This document shows, one piece after another, positions 48,952-60,272 of a stretch of DNA of 64,000 nt. The DNA comes from Melieria omissa. Lineage: Eukaryota > Arthropoda > Insecta > Diptera > Ulidiidae. Made by a program: the position numbers and the translations under genes. The notes under the pieces were generated by a model. That model did not search any database, was not told where the DNA came from, and saw only the letters and a list, made by a program, of their open reading frames with translations. The stretch lies in assembly GCA_963971225.1 (NCBI GenBank), contig OZ020270.1, positions 65,414,932 through 65,478,931 of the forward strand, in the 5' to 3' direction. Position 1 is the first letter of the stretch. Every line of letters begins with the position of its first letter.

Positions 48952-51725
48952 ATGGTTAAACTCGAGCTGCTGAATGTAGACCAGCTGAAGAAGGAGCTGG
49001 CTGCCTGGAATTTGCCAGCTGCTGGCGGAAAGGTGGAGTTGCAGTTGCGCTTGCGAGAAGCATGTGTTGGACAAGCGTTGGACATGAGCAAACTAATGGC
49101 TGCGCTCAAAGGCATACCGGCGCAAATGGAAACGGCAAATGGCAAGAAATGGCAGCGAAAATGGAAACTGCGAATCAAGAGATGGCAGCGAAGCTGGAAA
49201 CTACGAATCTCGAAATTTCGGCAAAAGTCGAGACAGCAAATCGAGAAATGTCAGCGAAGCTGGAAACTACGAATCTCGAAATTGCGGCAAAAGTCGAGAC
49301 TGCAAATCGAGAAATGGCGGAAAATTCTGCGCGCATAGAGCAGAAGGTGGAGGAAATTTCCAATAGCCTGAATGTGAAAGTTGAGCATCTCGAGACGCGA
49401 ATAGACGATTGGGACAAACGAGTTGACGAAATGGGTGAATCCCTGAATAGACGAGTTGACAACCTGGATGAGTCCTTGAACAAACGAGTTGACAGTCTGG
49501 AAGATTCGATGCACAGAAAGATAGACGAACGGCTTCGAGAGGTACAGCTTCGAGCAAGGGTGCAGTCAGTTGAGGAAAGTTTCGCCATAGAAGTGCCTAC
49601 TTATGATGGTACTACGTCGTTTGACACATTCAAACTACAATTCGAGATGGCTGCTTTGGAGAGTCAGTGGACCGATGTTAGGAAAGGTCGGAGACTGATA
49701 CTGGCTCTGAAAGGTCCTGCGGCTGAGGTAATCAAATCAGTTCCAGAATGTTTAAGAGGTGATTACGACACCGTCATAAGGGCGCTGGCAGCCAGATACA
49801 GCGACGAGCACAACAAAATGCTGTATTATTGCGAGCTGAAGAGCCGTAGACAAAGGGCCAACGAGGCGCTGCAGACATATGCAGCGGACATTGAGCGGCT
49901 CGTACAGTTGTGCTACCCGAAATTCGGCGCTGATAACCTCGAGAGGATGAAGATTGAGTCATTTATTGAAGGTCTTCATGACCCAGAGACACGTCGGAGT
50001 GCGTTGATGATGGGCAAGCCGACATTTAAGGAGACGGTGGCCAGCGCGATGACGTATGAGGCAGCCTGGGGAGGAAGTCTTCGACATTCATCTGCGGAAA
50101 AGCGTCGAGCCCAATCTGGACGTGTCACCCAAAACCAGACCGTGAGCTCGGAGGCACCAGCGGGGCTGCGGGCAGTGTCATCTAGAGTTAGTTGCTGGCG
50201 ATGTGGCAAGCAAGGCCACATATCACGAGACTGCCATCTGCGAGAAAAGCGTTCCGGACAACAGATGTCGCCAAGAAGGGCTGCCGCTCTGCCACACCAT
50301 TCGTGCAAAACCGAGTGCAGGCATAACTCGCGAGCCGAAAGCGAAGGACAAATTGTGGATGTTCGGTCGATAAGCGTTATGCCAGAGGAAGAGTGGTCTG
50401 CGGAAAGGCTACGAAACGACCAGCGTGAGGATGCGGATCTTGCCAAAATCGTTGAAGGCAAGGAGCAAGGCGCACGTCCAGACTGGCAGGAGATGGCTGG
50501 TGAAAGCCCGATCGCTAAGGCTTACTGGGCACAGTGGAAAAGTCTGCGGCTGAAGGAAGGCTGCCTGTACCGCGAATGGGAGAGCGCGGATGGTCGTACC
50601 AGCAACCCCCTAATGGTAGTGCCGAAAAGCAGAATCAACGAGGTCATCGAGGCATACCATAACGACTCCAGTGGAGGGCACCTGGGTATCACCAAAACCG
50701 TCGCCAAAATAAAAAGACGATTCTACTGGGTAGGATGTCAGGAGTCTGTAGCCGAGTGGATTAAGAGCTGCGACCGATGTTCAGCCGCGAAAGGGCCGAC
50801 AAGAAAATCTCGAGGCCGCATGCAGCAGTACAACGTGGGAGCGCCCTTCGAGCGGATTGCTATGGACGTCGCCGGCCCATTCCCAACTAGCACTCAAGGC
50901 AACAAATATGTGCTGGTCGTATGGGATTACTTCAGCAAATGGCCCGAAGTGTACCCTATTCCTAACCAGGAGGCCACCACGATCTCGGAAAAGCTGGTAA
51001 ACAACTGGGTAGCCAGGTTCGGAGTTCCGTTGGAGTTGCACTCAGATCAAGGCCGGAATTTCGAGTCTGCGGTATTCAAGGAAGTGTGTGAGCTGCTGGG
51101 GATAAAGAAAACGCGTACCACTCCTTTGCACCCACAGTCCGACGGCATGGTGGAACGCTTTAACCGGACACTGGAGGAATACCTGCGGAAAGTGGTAGGC
51201 AGGAATCAAAAGGATTGGGACACGCATATCCCCCTGTTCCTGATGGCGTATAGGTCAGCCCCGCACGACACGACATCACTCACTCCAGCCCGAGCAGTGT
51301 TCGGAACAGAGTTGCGGTTACCCGCTGACTTGAAGTTCGGGGTAGTCAGCACGACGGGAGGCGCTAAGACGGACTACGTGGCCAATAAGCGGGCGGAACT
51401 GGAGGAAATTCACCAATTTATAAGGGGCCGCACCAAACTGGTCAGCGATAAGGCGAAAGCCAGATACGATCTACGGGCCAACTCAGCAGGGTTCCAAGAA
51501 GGCGATTTGGTAATGCTCTACAACCCGCAGCGGAGGAAAGGTTTGTCTCCGAAACTTCAAGCGTCATGGAAAGGACCGTACGAAGTCGTGACTAGGATTA
51601 ACGACGTGGTATACCGGATTCAACGTTGCAGCAATAGAGGCGCTAAGCTGAAGGTAGTCCATTTGGAGCGTCTGGCGCCTCATCACAGCGGAGCCTCGGC
51701 ACTTGTTCGGGATGAACAAGTCTAA
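48952..51725 (+). pseudogene. Unit 3 Gag-integrase with an N-terminal frameshift
   Basis: Same frame structure as unit 2: SAP motif with LLNVDQ, frameshift at about 49141-49151, then an open frame through coiled coil, capsid, knuckle and integrase to 51725. I see no further break. The short product from 48952 is again 128 codons. Confidence 0.92.
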
Positions 51726-51736
51726 GTGGTGGGCAG

Positions 51737-52161
51737 TGTAACGATAAGACAGTCTGTCGCTGTGCAAAGCAACCCTGCCGCTTCGCGCCGTGCCATAATT
51801 GAATGTGGCAACGACGGCCGCGATAATAACTTTTAGTCCAATCTGGCAACAATGGTCGCGATCATCAGGGAAGCATTTAGTCCACTCCGGAATGTGCGGG
51901 AACGATCTGCGCGATGGTCGGACAGAGTATAAAAGGTGGCCGGATGCGGGCAACGAGTCAGTCTGGTTTTGACAAGTGAAGTTGCCACACGGAATAATTA
52001 AGCAAATACTTAAGTGTACGAACAGTAAAGTGTAAACTGTGAATAATAAAGTGACTGTTGGTGTATTTTATTGTCTGTGTTTAAGAAACTGACTGTGTTT
52101 TATTTTCAAATCACACAATCCAGAGATACGTGACAGCCCACTAGACTTAGTATTCGTAACA
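51737..52161 (+). repeat. Unit 3 3' LTR, type 1
   Basis: 425 bp. It has TGACAGCCC near its end, where units 1 and 2 have TGACAACCC. Followed by ATAT (52162-52165). Confidence 0.95.
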
Positions 52162-52165
52162 ATAT

Positions 52166-52641
52166 TGTAACGATAAGACAGTCTGTCGCTGTGCAAAGCA
52201 ACCCTGTCGCTACACGCCGTGCTATAATTCAATCTGGCAACGACGGCCGCGATAAGGGAAACTTTTAGTACAACCTGATAATGACGGCCGCGATAATAAG
52301 GGAAACTTTTAGTCCAACCTGGCAATGATGGCTCGCGATCATCATGGAAACCTGTAGTCCACTCTGGAATGTGCGAGAACGATCTGCGCGATAACCGGAC
52401 AGGTATAAAAGGCAGCCGGGTACGGCGCAGCGAGTCAGTCTTGGTTTAGACAAGTGAAGGTGCCACACGGAGTAAATAATTAAGTGTACAGACAGTAAAG
52501 TGTAAAATTTGTGAAATAAAGTGATCGTTGGTTTTTTTTTAATGACTGCGTTTGAGAAACTAAGTGTGTTTTGTTTATTTCAAATTACGCAATCCAGAGA
52601 TACGTACTAGCCCACTAGAACTAAAATTAGTATTCGTAACA
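52166..52641 (+). repeat. Unit 4 5' LTR, type 2
   Basis: 476 bp, with CTGATAATGACGG in the U3 repeat, where units 2 and 3 have CTGACAATG. The primer-binding site follows at 52644-52661. Confidence 0.95.
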
Positions 52642-52726
52642 TTTGGTGTCAGAAGTGGGATTGTGGAAAATTGAAAATAAACAAAAAAATAAATAACTAA
52701 ATAAATAAAATTATAAAAGCACGGAC

Positions 52727-55496
52727 ATGGTTAAACTCGAGCTGCTGAATGTAGACCAGCTGAAGAAGGAGCTGGCTGCCTGGAATTTGCCAGCTGCTGG
52801 CGGAAAGGTGGAGTTGCAGTTGCGCTTGCGAGAAGCATGTGTTGGACAAGCGTTGGACATGAGCAAACTAATGGCTGCGCTCAAAGGCATACCGGCGCAA
52901 ATGGAAACGGCAAATGGCAAGAAATGGCAGCGAAAATGGAAACTGCGAATCAAGAGATGGCAGCGAAGCTGGAAACTACGAATCTCGAAATTTCGGCAAA
53001 AGTCGAGACAGCAAATCGAGAAATGTCAGCGAAGCTGGAAACTACGAATCTCGAAATTTCGGCAAAAGTCGAGACTGCAAATCGAGAAATGGCGGAAAAT
53101 TCTGCGCGCATAGAGCAGAAGGTGGAGGAAATTTCCAATAGCCTGAATGTGAAAGTTGAGCATCTCGAGACGCGAATAGACGATTGGGACAAACGAGTTG
53201 ACGAAATGGGTGAATCCCTGAATAGACGAGTTGACAACCTGGATGAGTCCTTGAACAAACGAGTTGACAGTCTGGAAGATTCGATGCACAGAAAGATAGA
53301 CGAACGGCTTCGAGAGGTACAGCTTCGAGCAAGGGTGCAGTCAGTTGAGGAAAGTTTCGCCATAGAAGTGCCTACTTATGATGGTACTACGTCGTTTGAC
53401 ACATTCAAACTACAATTCGAGATGGCTGCTTTGGAGAGTCAGTGGACCGATGTTAGGAAAGGTCGGAGACTGATACTGGCTCTGAAAGGTCCTGCGGCTG
53501 AGGTAATCAAATCAGTTCCAGAATGTTTAAGAGGTGATTACGACACCGTCATAAGGGCGCTGGCAGCCAGATACAGCGACGAGCACAACAAAATGCTGTA
53601 TTATTGCGAGCTGAAGAGCCGTAGACAAAGGGCCAACGAGGCGCTGCAGACATATGCAGCGGACATTGAGCGGCTCGTACAGTTGTGCTACCCGAAATTC
53701 GGCGCTGATAACCTCGAGAGGATGAAGATTGAGTCATTTATTGAAGGTCTTCATGACCCAGAGACACGTCGGAGTGCGTTGATGATGGGCAAGCCGACAT
53801 TTAAGGAGACGGTGGCCAGCGCGATGACGTATGAGGCAGCCTGGGGAGGAAGTCTTCGACATTCATCTGCGGAAAAGCGTCGAGCCCAATCTGGACGTGT
53901 CACCCAAAACCAGACCGTGAGCTCGGAGGCACCAGCGGGGCTGCGGGCAGTGTCATCTAGAGTTAGTTGCTGGCGATGTGGCAAGCAAGGCCACATATCA
54001 CGAGACTGCCATCTGCGAGAAAAGCGTTCCGGACAACAGATGTCGCCAAGGGCTGCCGCTCTGCCACACCATTCGTGCAAAACCGAGTGCAGGCATAACT
54101 CGCGAGCCGAAAGCGAAGGACAAATTGTGGATGTTCGGTCGATAAGCGTTATGCCAGAGGAAGAGTGGTCTGCGGAAAGGCTACGAAACGACCAGCGTGA
54201 GGATGCGGATCTTGCCAAAATCGTTGAAGGCAAGGAGCAAGGCGCACGTCCAGACTGGCAGGAGATGGCTGGTGAAAGCCCGATCGCTAAGGCTTACTGG
54301 GCACAGTGGAAAAGTCTGCGGCTGAAGGAAGGCTGCCTGTACCGCGAATGGGAGAGCGCGGATGGTCGTACCAGCAACCCCCTAATGGTAGTGCCGAAAA
54401 GCAGAATCAACGAGGTCATCGAGGCATACCATAACGACTCCAGTGGAGGGCACCTGGGTATCACCAAAACCGTCGCCAAAATAAAAAGACGATTCTACTG
54501 GGTAGGATGTCAGGAGTCTGTAGCCGAGTGGATTAAGAGCTGCGACCGATGTTCAGCCGCGAAAGGGCCGACAAGAAAATCTCGAGGCCGCATGCAGCAG
54601 TACAACGTGGGAGCGCCCTTCGAGCGGATTGCTATGGACGTCGCCGGCCCATTCCCAACTAGCACTCAAGGCAACAAATATGTGCTGGTCGTATGGGATT
54701 ACTTCAGCAAATGGCCCGAAGTGTACCCTATTCCTAACCAGGAGGCCACCACGATCTCGGAAAAGCTGGTAACAACTGGGTAGCCAGGTTCGGAGTTCCG
54801 TTGGAGTTGCACTCAGATCAAGGCCGGAATTTCGAGTCTGCGGTATTCAAGGAAGTGTGTGAGCTGCTGGGGATAAAGAAAACGCGTACCACTCCTTTGC
54901 ACCCACAGTCCGACGGCATGGTGGAACGCTTTAACCGGACACTGGAGGAATACCTGCGGAAAGTGGTAGGCAGGAATCAAAAGGATTGGGACACGCATAT
55001 CCCCCTGTTCCTGATGGCGTATAGGTCAGCCCCGCACGACACGACATCACTCACTCCAGCCCGAGCAGTGTTCGGAACAGAGTTGCGGTTACCCGCTGAC
55101 TTGAAGTTCGGGGTAGTCAGCACGACGGGAGGCGCTAAGACGGACTACGTGGCCAATAAGCGGGCGGAACTGGAGGAAATTCACCAATTTATAAGGGGCC
55201 GCACCAAACTGGTCAGCGATAAGGCGAAAGCCAGATACGATCTACGGGCCAACTCAGCAGGGTTCCAAGAAGGCGATTTGGTAATGCTCTACAACCCGCA
55301 GCGGAGGAAAGGTTTGTCTCCGAAACTTCAAGCGTCATGGAAAGGACCGTACGAAGTCGTGACTAGGATTAACGACGTGGTATACCGGATTCAACGTTGC
55401 AGCAATAGAGGCGCTAAGCTGAAGGTAGTCCATTTGGAGCGTCTGGCGCCTCATCACAGCGGAGCCTCGGCACTTGTTCGGGATGAACAAGTCTAA
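52727..55496 (+). pseudogene. Unit 4 Gag-integrase, two frameshifts
   Basis: Besides the common N-terminal frameshift (about 52916-52926), this copy has lost one A in GGTAAACAAC near 54771, which ends the long frame at 54783 (EKLVTTG) inside the integrase core, before the second catalytic Asp. The rest of integrase is open from 54801 to 55496. A 3-bp deletion removes one Arg codon just after the CCHC knuckle. Unit 6 has the same A deletion. Confidence 0.92.
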
Positions 55497-55507
55497 GTGG
55501 TGGGCAG

Positions 55508-55932
55508 TGTAACGATAAGACAGTCTGTCGCTGTGCAAAGCAACCCTGCCGCTTCGCGCCGTGCCATAATTGAATGTGGCAACGACGGCCGCGATAATAA
55601 CTTTTAGTCCAATCTGGCAACAATGGTCGCGATCATCAGGGAAGCATTTAGTCCACTCCGGAATGTGCGGGAACGATCTGCGCGATGGTAGGACAGAGTA
55701 TAAAAGGTGGCCGGATGCGGGCAACGAGTCAGTCTGGTTTTGACAAGTGAAGTTGCCACACGGAATAATTAAGCAAATACTTAAGTGTACGAACAGTAAA
55801 GTGTAAACTGTGAATAATAAAGTGACTGTTGGTGTATTTTATTGTCTGTGTTTAAGAAACTGACTGTGTTTTATTTTCAAATCACACAATCCAGAGATAC
55901 GTGACAGCCCACTAGACTTAGTATTCGTAACA
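55508..55932 (+). repeat. Unit 4 3' LTR, type 1
   Basis: 425 bp. It has GATGGTAGGAC before the TATA box, a variant found elsewhere only in the 3' LTR of unit 6. Followed by ATAT (55933-55936). Confidence 0.95.
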
Positions 55933-55936
55933 ATAT

Positions 55937-56412
55937 TGTAACGATAAGACAGTCTGTCGCTGTGCAAAGCAACCCTGTCGCTACACGCCGTGCTATAATT
56001 CAATCTGGCAACGACGGCCGCGATAAGGGAAACTTTTAGTACAACCTGATAATGACGGCCGCGATAATAAGGGAAACTTTTAGTCCAACCTGGCAATGAT
56101 GGCTCGCGATCATCATGGAAACCTGTAGTCCACTCTGGAATGTGCGAGAACGATCTGCGCGATAACCGGACAGGTATAAAAGGCAGCCGGGTACGGCGCA
56201 GCGAGTCAGTCTTGGTTTAGACAAGTGAAGGTGCCACACGGAGTAAATAATTAAGTGTACAGACAGTAAAGTGTAAAATTTGTGAAATAAAGTGATCGTT
56301 GGTTTTTTTTTAATGACTGCGTTTGAGAAACTAAGTGTGTTTTGTTTATTTCAAATTACGCAATCCAGAGATACGTACTAGCCCACTAGAACTAAAATTA
56401 GTATTCGTAACA
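55937..56412 (+). repeat. Unit 5 5' LTR, type 2
   Basis: 476 bp with the CTGATAATG variant. The primer-binding site follows at 56415-56432. Confidence 0.95.
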
Positions 56413-56497
56413 TTTGGTGTCAGAAGTGGGATTGTGGAAAATTGAAAATAAACAAAAAAATAAATAACTAAATAAATAAAATTATAAAAGCACGGAC

Positions 56498-59271
56498 ATG
56501 GTTAAACTCGAGCTGCTGAAGGTAGACCAGCTGAAGAAGGAGCTGGCTGCCTGGAATTTGCCAGCTGCTGGCGGAAAGGTGGAGTTGCAGTTGCGCTTGC
56601 GAGAAGCATGTGTTGGACAAGCGTTGGACATGAGCAAACTAATGGCTGCGCTCAAAGGCATACCGGCGCAAATGGAAACGGCAAATGGCAAGAAATGGCA
56701 GCGAAAATGGAAACTGCGAATCAAGAGATGGCAGCGAAGCTGGAAACTACGAATCTCGAAATTTCGGCAAAAGTCGAGACAGCAAATCGAGAAATGTCAG
56801 CGAAGCTGAAAACTACGAATCTCGAAATTTCGGCAAAAGTCGAGACTGCAAATCGAGAAATGACGGAAAATTCTGCGCGCATAGAGCAGAAGGTGGAGGA
56901 AATTTCCAATAGCCTGAATGTGAAAGTTGAGCATCTCGAGACGCGAATAGACGATTGGGACAAACGAGTTGACGAAATGGGTGAATCCCTGAATAGACGA
57001 GTTGACAACCTGGATGAGTCCTTGAACAAACGAGTTGACAGTCTGGAAGATTCGATGCACAGAAAGATAGACGAACGGCTTCGAGAGGTACAGCTTCGAG
57101 CAAGGGTGCAGTCAGTTGAGGAAAGTTTCGCCATAGAAGTGCCTACTTATGATGGTACTACGTCGTTTGACACATTCAAACTACAATTCGAGATGGCTGC
57201 TTTGGAGAGTCAGTGGACCGATGTTAGGAAAGGTCGGAGACTGATACTGGCTCTGAAAGGTCCTGCGGCTGAGGTAATCAAATCAGTTCCAGAATGTTTA
57301 AGAGGTGATTACGACACCGTCATAAGGGCGCTGGCAGCCAGATACAGCGACGAGCACAACAAAATGCTGTATTATTGCGAGCTGAAGAGCCGTAGACAAA
57401 GGGCCAACGAGGCGCTGCAGACATATGCAGCGGACATTGAGCGGCTCGTACAGTTGTGCTACCCGAAATTCGGCGCTGATAACCTCGAGAGGATGAAGAT
57501 TGAGTCATTTATTGAAGGTCTTCATGACCCAGAGACACGTCGGAGTGCGTTGATGATGGGCAAGCCGACATTTAAGGAGACGGTGGCCAGCGCGATGACG
57601 TATGAGGCAGCCTGGGGAGGAAGTCTTCGACATTCATCTGCGGAAAAGCGTCGAGCCCAATCTGGACGTGTCACCCAAAACCAGACCGTGAGCTCGGAGG
57701 CACCAGCGGGGCTGCGGGCAGTGTCATCTAGAGTTAGTTGCTGGCGATGTGGCAAGCAAGGCCACATATCACGAGACTGCCATCTGCGAGAAAAGCGTTC
57801 CGGACAACAGATGTCGCCAAGAAGGGCTGCCGCTCTGCCACACCATTCGTGCAAAACCGAGTGCAGGCATAACTCGCGAGCCGAAAGCGAAGGACAAATT
57901 GTGGATGTTCGGTCGATAAGCGTTATGCCAGAGGAAGAGTGGTCTGCGGAAAGGCTACGAAACGACCAGCGTGAGGATGCGGATCTTGCCAAAATCGTTG
58001 AAGGCAAATAGCAAGGCGCACGTCCAGACTGGCAGGAGATGGCTGGTGAAAGCCCGATCGCTAAGGCTTACTGGGCACAGTGGAAAAGTCTGCGGCTGAA
58101 GGAAGGCTGCCTGTACCGCGAATGGGAGAGCGCGGATGGTCGTACCAGCAACCCCCTAATGGTAGTGCCGAAAAGCAGAATCAACGAGGTCATCGAGGCA
58201 TACCATAACGACTCCAGTGGAGGGCACCTGGGTATCACCAAAACCGTCGCCAAAATAAAAAGACGATTCTACTGGGTAGGATGTCAGGAGTCTGTAGCCG
58301 AGTGGATTAAGAGCTGCGACCGATGTTCAGCCGCGAAAGGGCCGACAAGAAAATCTCGAGGCCGCATGCAGCAGTACAACGTGGGAGCGCCCTTCGAGCG
58401 GATTGCTATGGACGTCGCCGGCCCATTCCCAACTAGCACTCAAGGCAACAAATATGTGCTGGTCGTATGGGATTACTTCAGCAAATGGCCCGAAGTGTAC
58501 CCTATTCCTAACCAGGAGGCCACCACGATCTCGGAAAAGCTGGTAAACAACTGGGTAGCCAGGTTCGGAGTTCCGTTGGAGTTGCACTCAGATCAAGGCC
58601 GGAATTTCGAGTCTGCGGTATTCAAGGAAGTGTGTGAGCTGCTGGGGATAAAGAAAACGCGTACCACTCCTTTGCACCCACAGTCCGACGGCATGGTGGA
58701 ACGCTTTAACCGGACACTGGAGAAATACCTGCGGAAAGTGGTAGGCAGGAATCAAAAGGATTGGGACACGCATATCCCCCTGTTCCTGATGGCGTATAGG
58801 TCAGCCCCGCACGACACGACATCACTCACTCCAGCCCGAGCAGTGTTCGGAACAGAGTTGCGGTTACCCGCTGACTTGAAGTTCGGGGTAGTCAGCACGA
58901 CGGGAGGCGCTAAGACGGACTACGTGGCCAATAAGCGGGCGGAACTGGAGGAAATTCACCAATTTATAAGGGGCCGCACCAAACTGGTCAGCGATAAGGC
59001 GAAAGCCAGATACGATCTACGGGCCAACTCAGCAGGGTTCCAAAAAGGCGATTTGGTAATGCTCTACAACCCGCAGCGGAGGAAAGGTTTGTCTCCGAAA
59101 CTTCAAGCGTCATGGGAAGGACCGTACGAAGTCGTGACTAGGATTAACGACGTGGTATACCGGATTCAACGTTGCAGCAATAGAGGCGCTAAGCTGAAGG
59201 TAGTCCATTTGGAGCGTCTGGCGCCTCATCACAGCGGAGCCTCGGCACTTGTTCGGGACGAACAAGTCTAA
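56498..59271 (+). pseudogene. Unit 5 Gag-integrase with frameshift and nonsense codon
   Basis: The SAP motif reads LLKVDQ. After the common N-terminal frameshift the Gag frame runs to a TAG at 58009-58011, where other units have GAG in EGKEQG. The rest, including the whole integrase, is open from 58039 to 59271. The two parts are in the same frame, so Gag and integrase are separated only by this stop. The short product from 56498 ends after 103 codons because a TGG became TGA, unlike the 128 codons of other units. Confidence 0.92.
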
Positions 59272-59282
59272 GTGGTGGGCAG

Positions 59283-59707
59283 TGTAACGATAAGACAGTC
59301 TGTCGCTGTGCAAAGCAACCCTGCCGCTTCGCGCCGTGCCATAATTGAATGTGGCAACGACGGCCGCGATAATAACTTTTAGTCCAATCTGGCAACAATG
59401 GTCGCGATCATCAGGGAAGCATTTAGTCCACTCCGGAATGTGCGGGAACGATCTGCGCGATGGTCGGACAGAGTATAAAAGGTGGCCGGATGCGGGCAAC
59501 GAGTCAGTCTGGTTTTGACAAGTGAAGTTGCCACACGGAATAATTAAGCAAATACTTAAGTGTACGAACAGTAAAGTGTAAACTGTGAATAATAAAGTGA
59601 CTGTTGGTGTATTTTATTGTCTGTGTTTAAGAAACTGACTGTGTTTTATTTTCAAATCACACAATCCAGAGATACGTGACAGCCCACTAGACTTAGTATT
59701 CGTAACA
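59283..59707 (+). repeat. Unit 5 3' LTR, type 1
   Basis: 425 bp with GATGGTCGGAC and TGACAGCCC. Followed by ATAT (59708-59711). Confidence 0.95.
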
Positions 59708-59711
59708 ATAT

Positions 59712-60187
59712 TGTAACGATAAGACAGTCTGTCGCTGTGCAAAGCAACCCTGTCGCTTCACGCCGTGCTATAATTCAATCTGGCAACGACGGCCGCGATA
59801 AGGGAAACTTTTAGTACAACCTGACAATGACGGCCGCGATAATAAGGGAAACTTTTAGTCCAACCTGGCAATGATGGCTCGCGATCATCATGGAAACCTG
59901 TAGTCCACTCTGGAATGTGCGAGAACGATCTGCGCGATAACCGGACAGGTATAAAAGGCAGCCGGGTACGGCGCAGCGAGTCAGTCTTGGTTTAGACAAG
60001 TGAAGGTGCCACACGGAGTAAATAATTAAGTGTACAGACAGTAAAGTGTAAAATTTGTGAAATAAAGTGATCGTTGGTTTTTTTTTAATGACTGCGTTTG
60101 AGAAACTAAGTGTGTTTTGTTTATTTCAAATTACGCAATCCAGAGATACGTACTAGCCCACTAGAACTAAAATTAGTATTCGTAACA
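59712..60187 (+). repeat. Unit 6 5' LTR, type 2
   Basis: 476 bp with CTGACAATG, and CTTCACGCC where the other type 2 LTRs have CTACACGCC. The primer-binding site follows at 60190-60207. Confidence 0.95.
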
Positions 60188-60272
60188 TTTGGTGTCAGAA
60201 GTGGGATTGTGGAAAATTGAAAATAAACAAAAAAATAAATAACTAAATAAATAAAATTATAAAAGCACGGAC

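Larger units (their letters stand above)
48391..52161 (+). mobile_element. Array unit 3
   Basis: Same structure and length as unit 2 (3771 bp): type 2 LTR, primer site, Gag-integrase, type 1 LTR. It lies between ATAT at 48387-48390 and 52162-52165. By eye it is nearly identical to unit 2 throughout. Confidence 0.95.
52166..55932 (+). mobile_element. Array unit 4
   Basis: 3767 bp, four bases shorter than units 2 and 3 because of a 3-bp deletion near 54050 and a 1-bp deletion near 54771. LTR types and ATAT spacers are as in the other units. Confidence 0.95.
55937..59707 (+). mobile_element. Array unit 5
   Basis: 3771 bp, same structure. The 5' half shares variants with unit 6 (LLKVDQ at the Gag start, a TAG codon at 58009). 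The 3' half has private variants: LEKYLRK, FQKGD, and WEGPY with GACGAACAAG at the end, the latter as in the macro-unit copies. Confidence 0.95.
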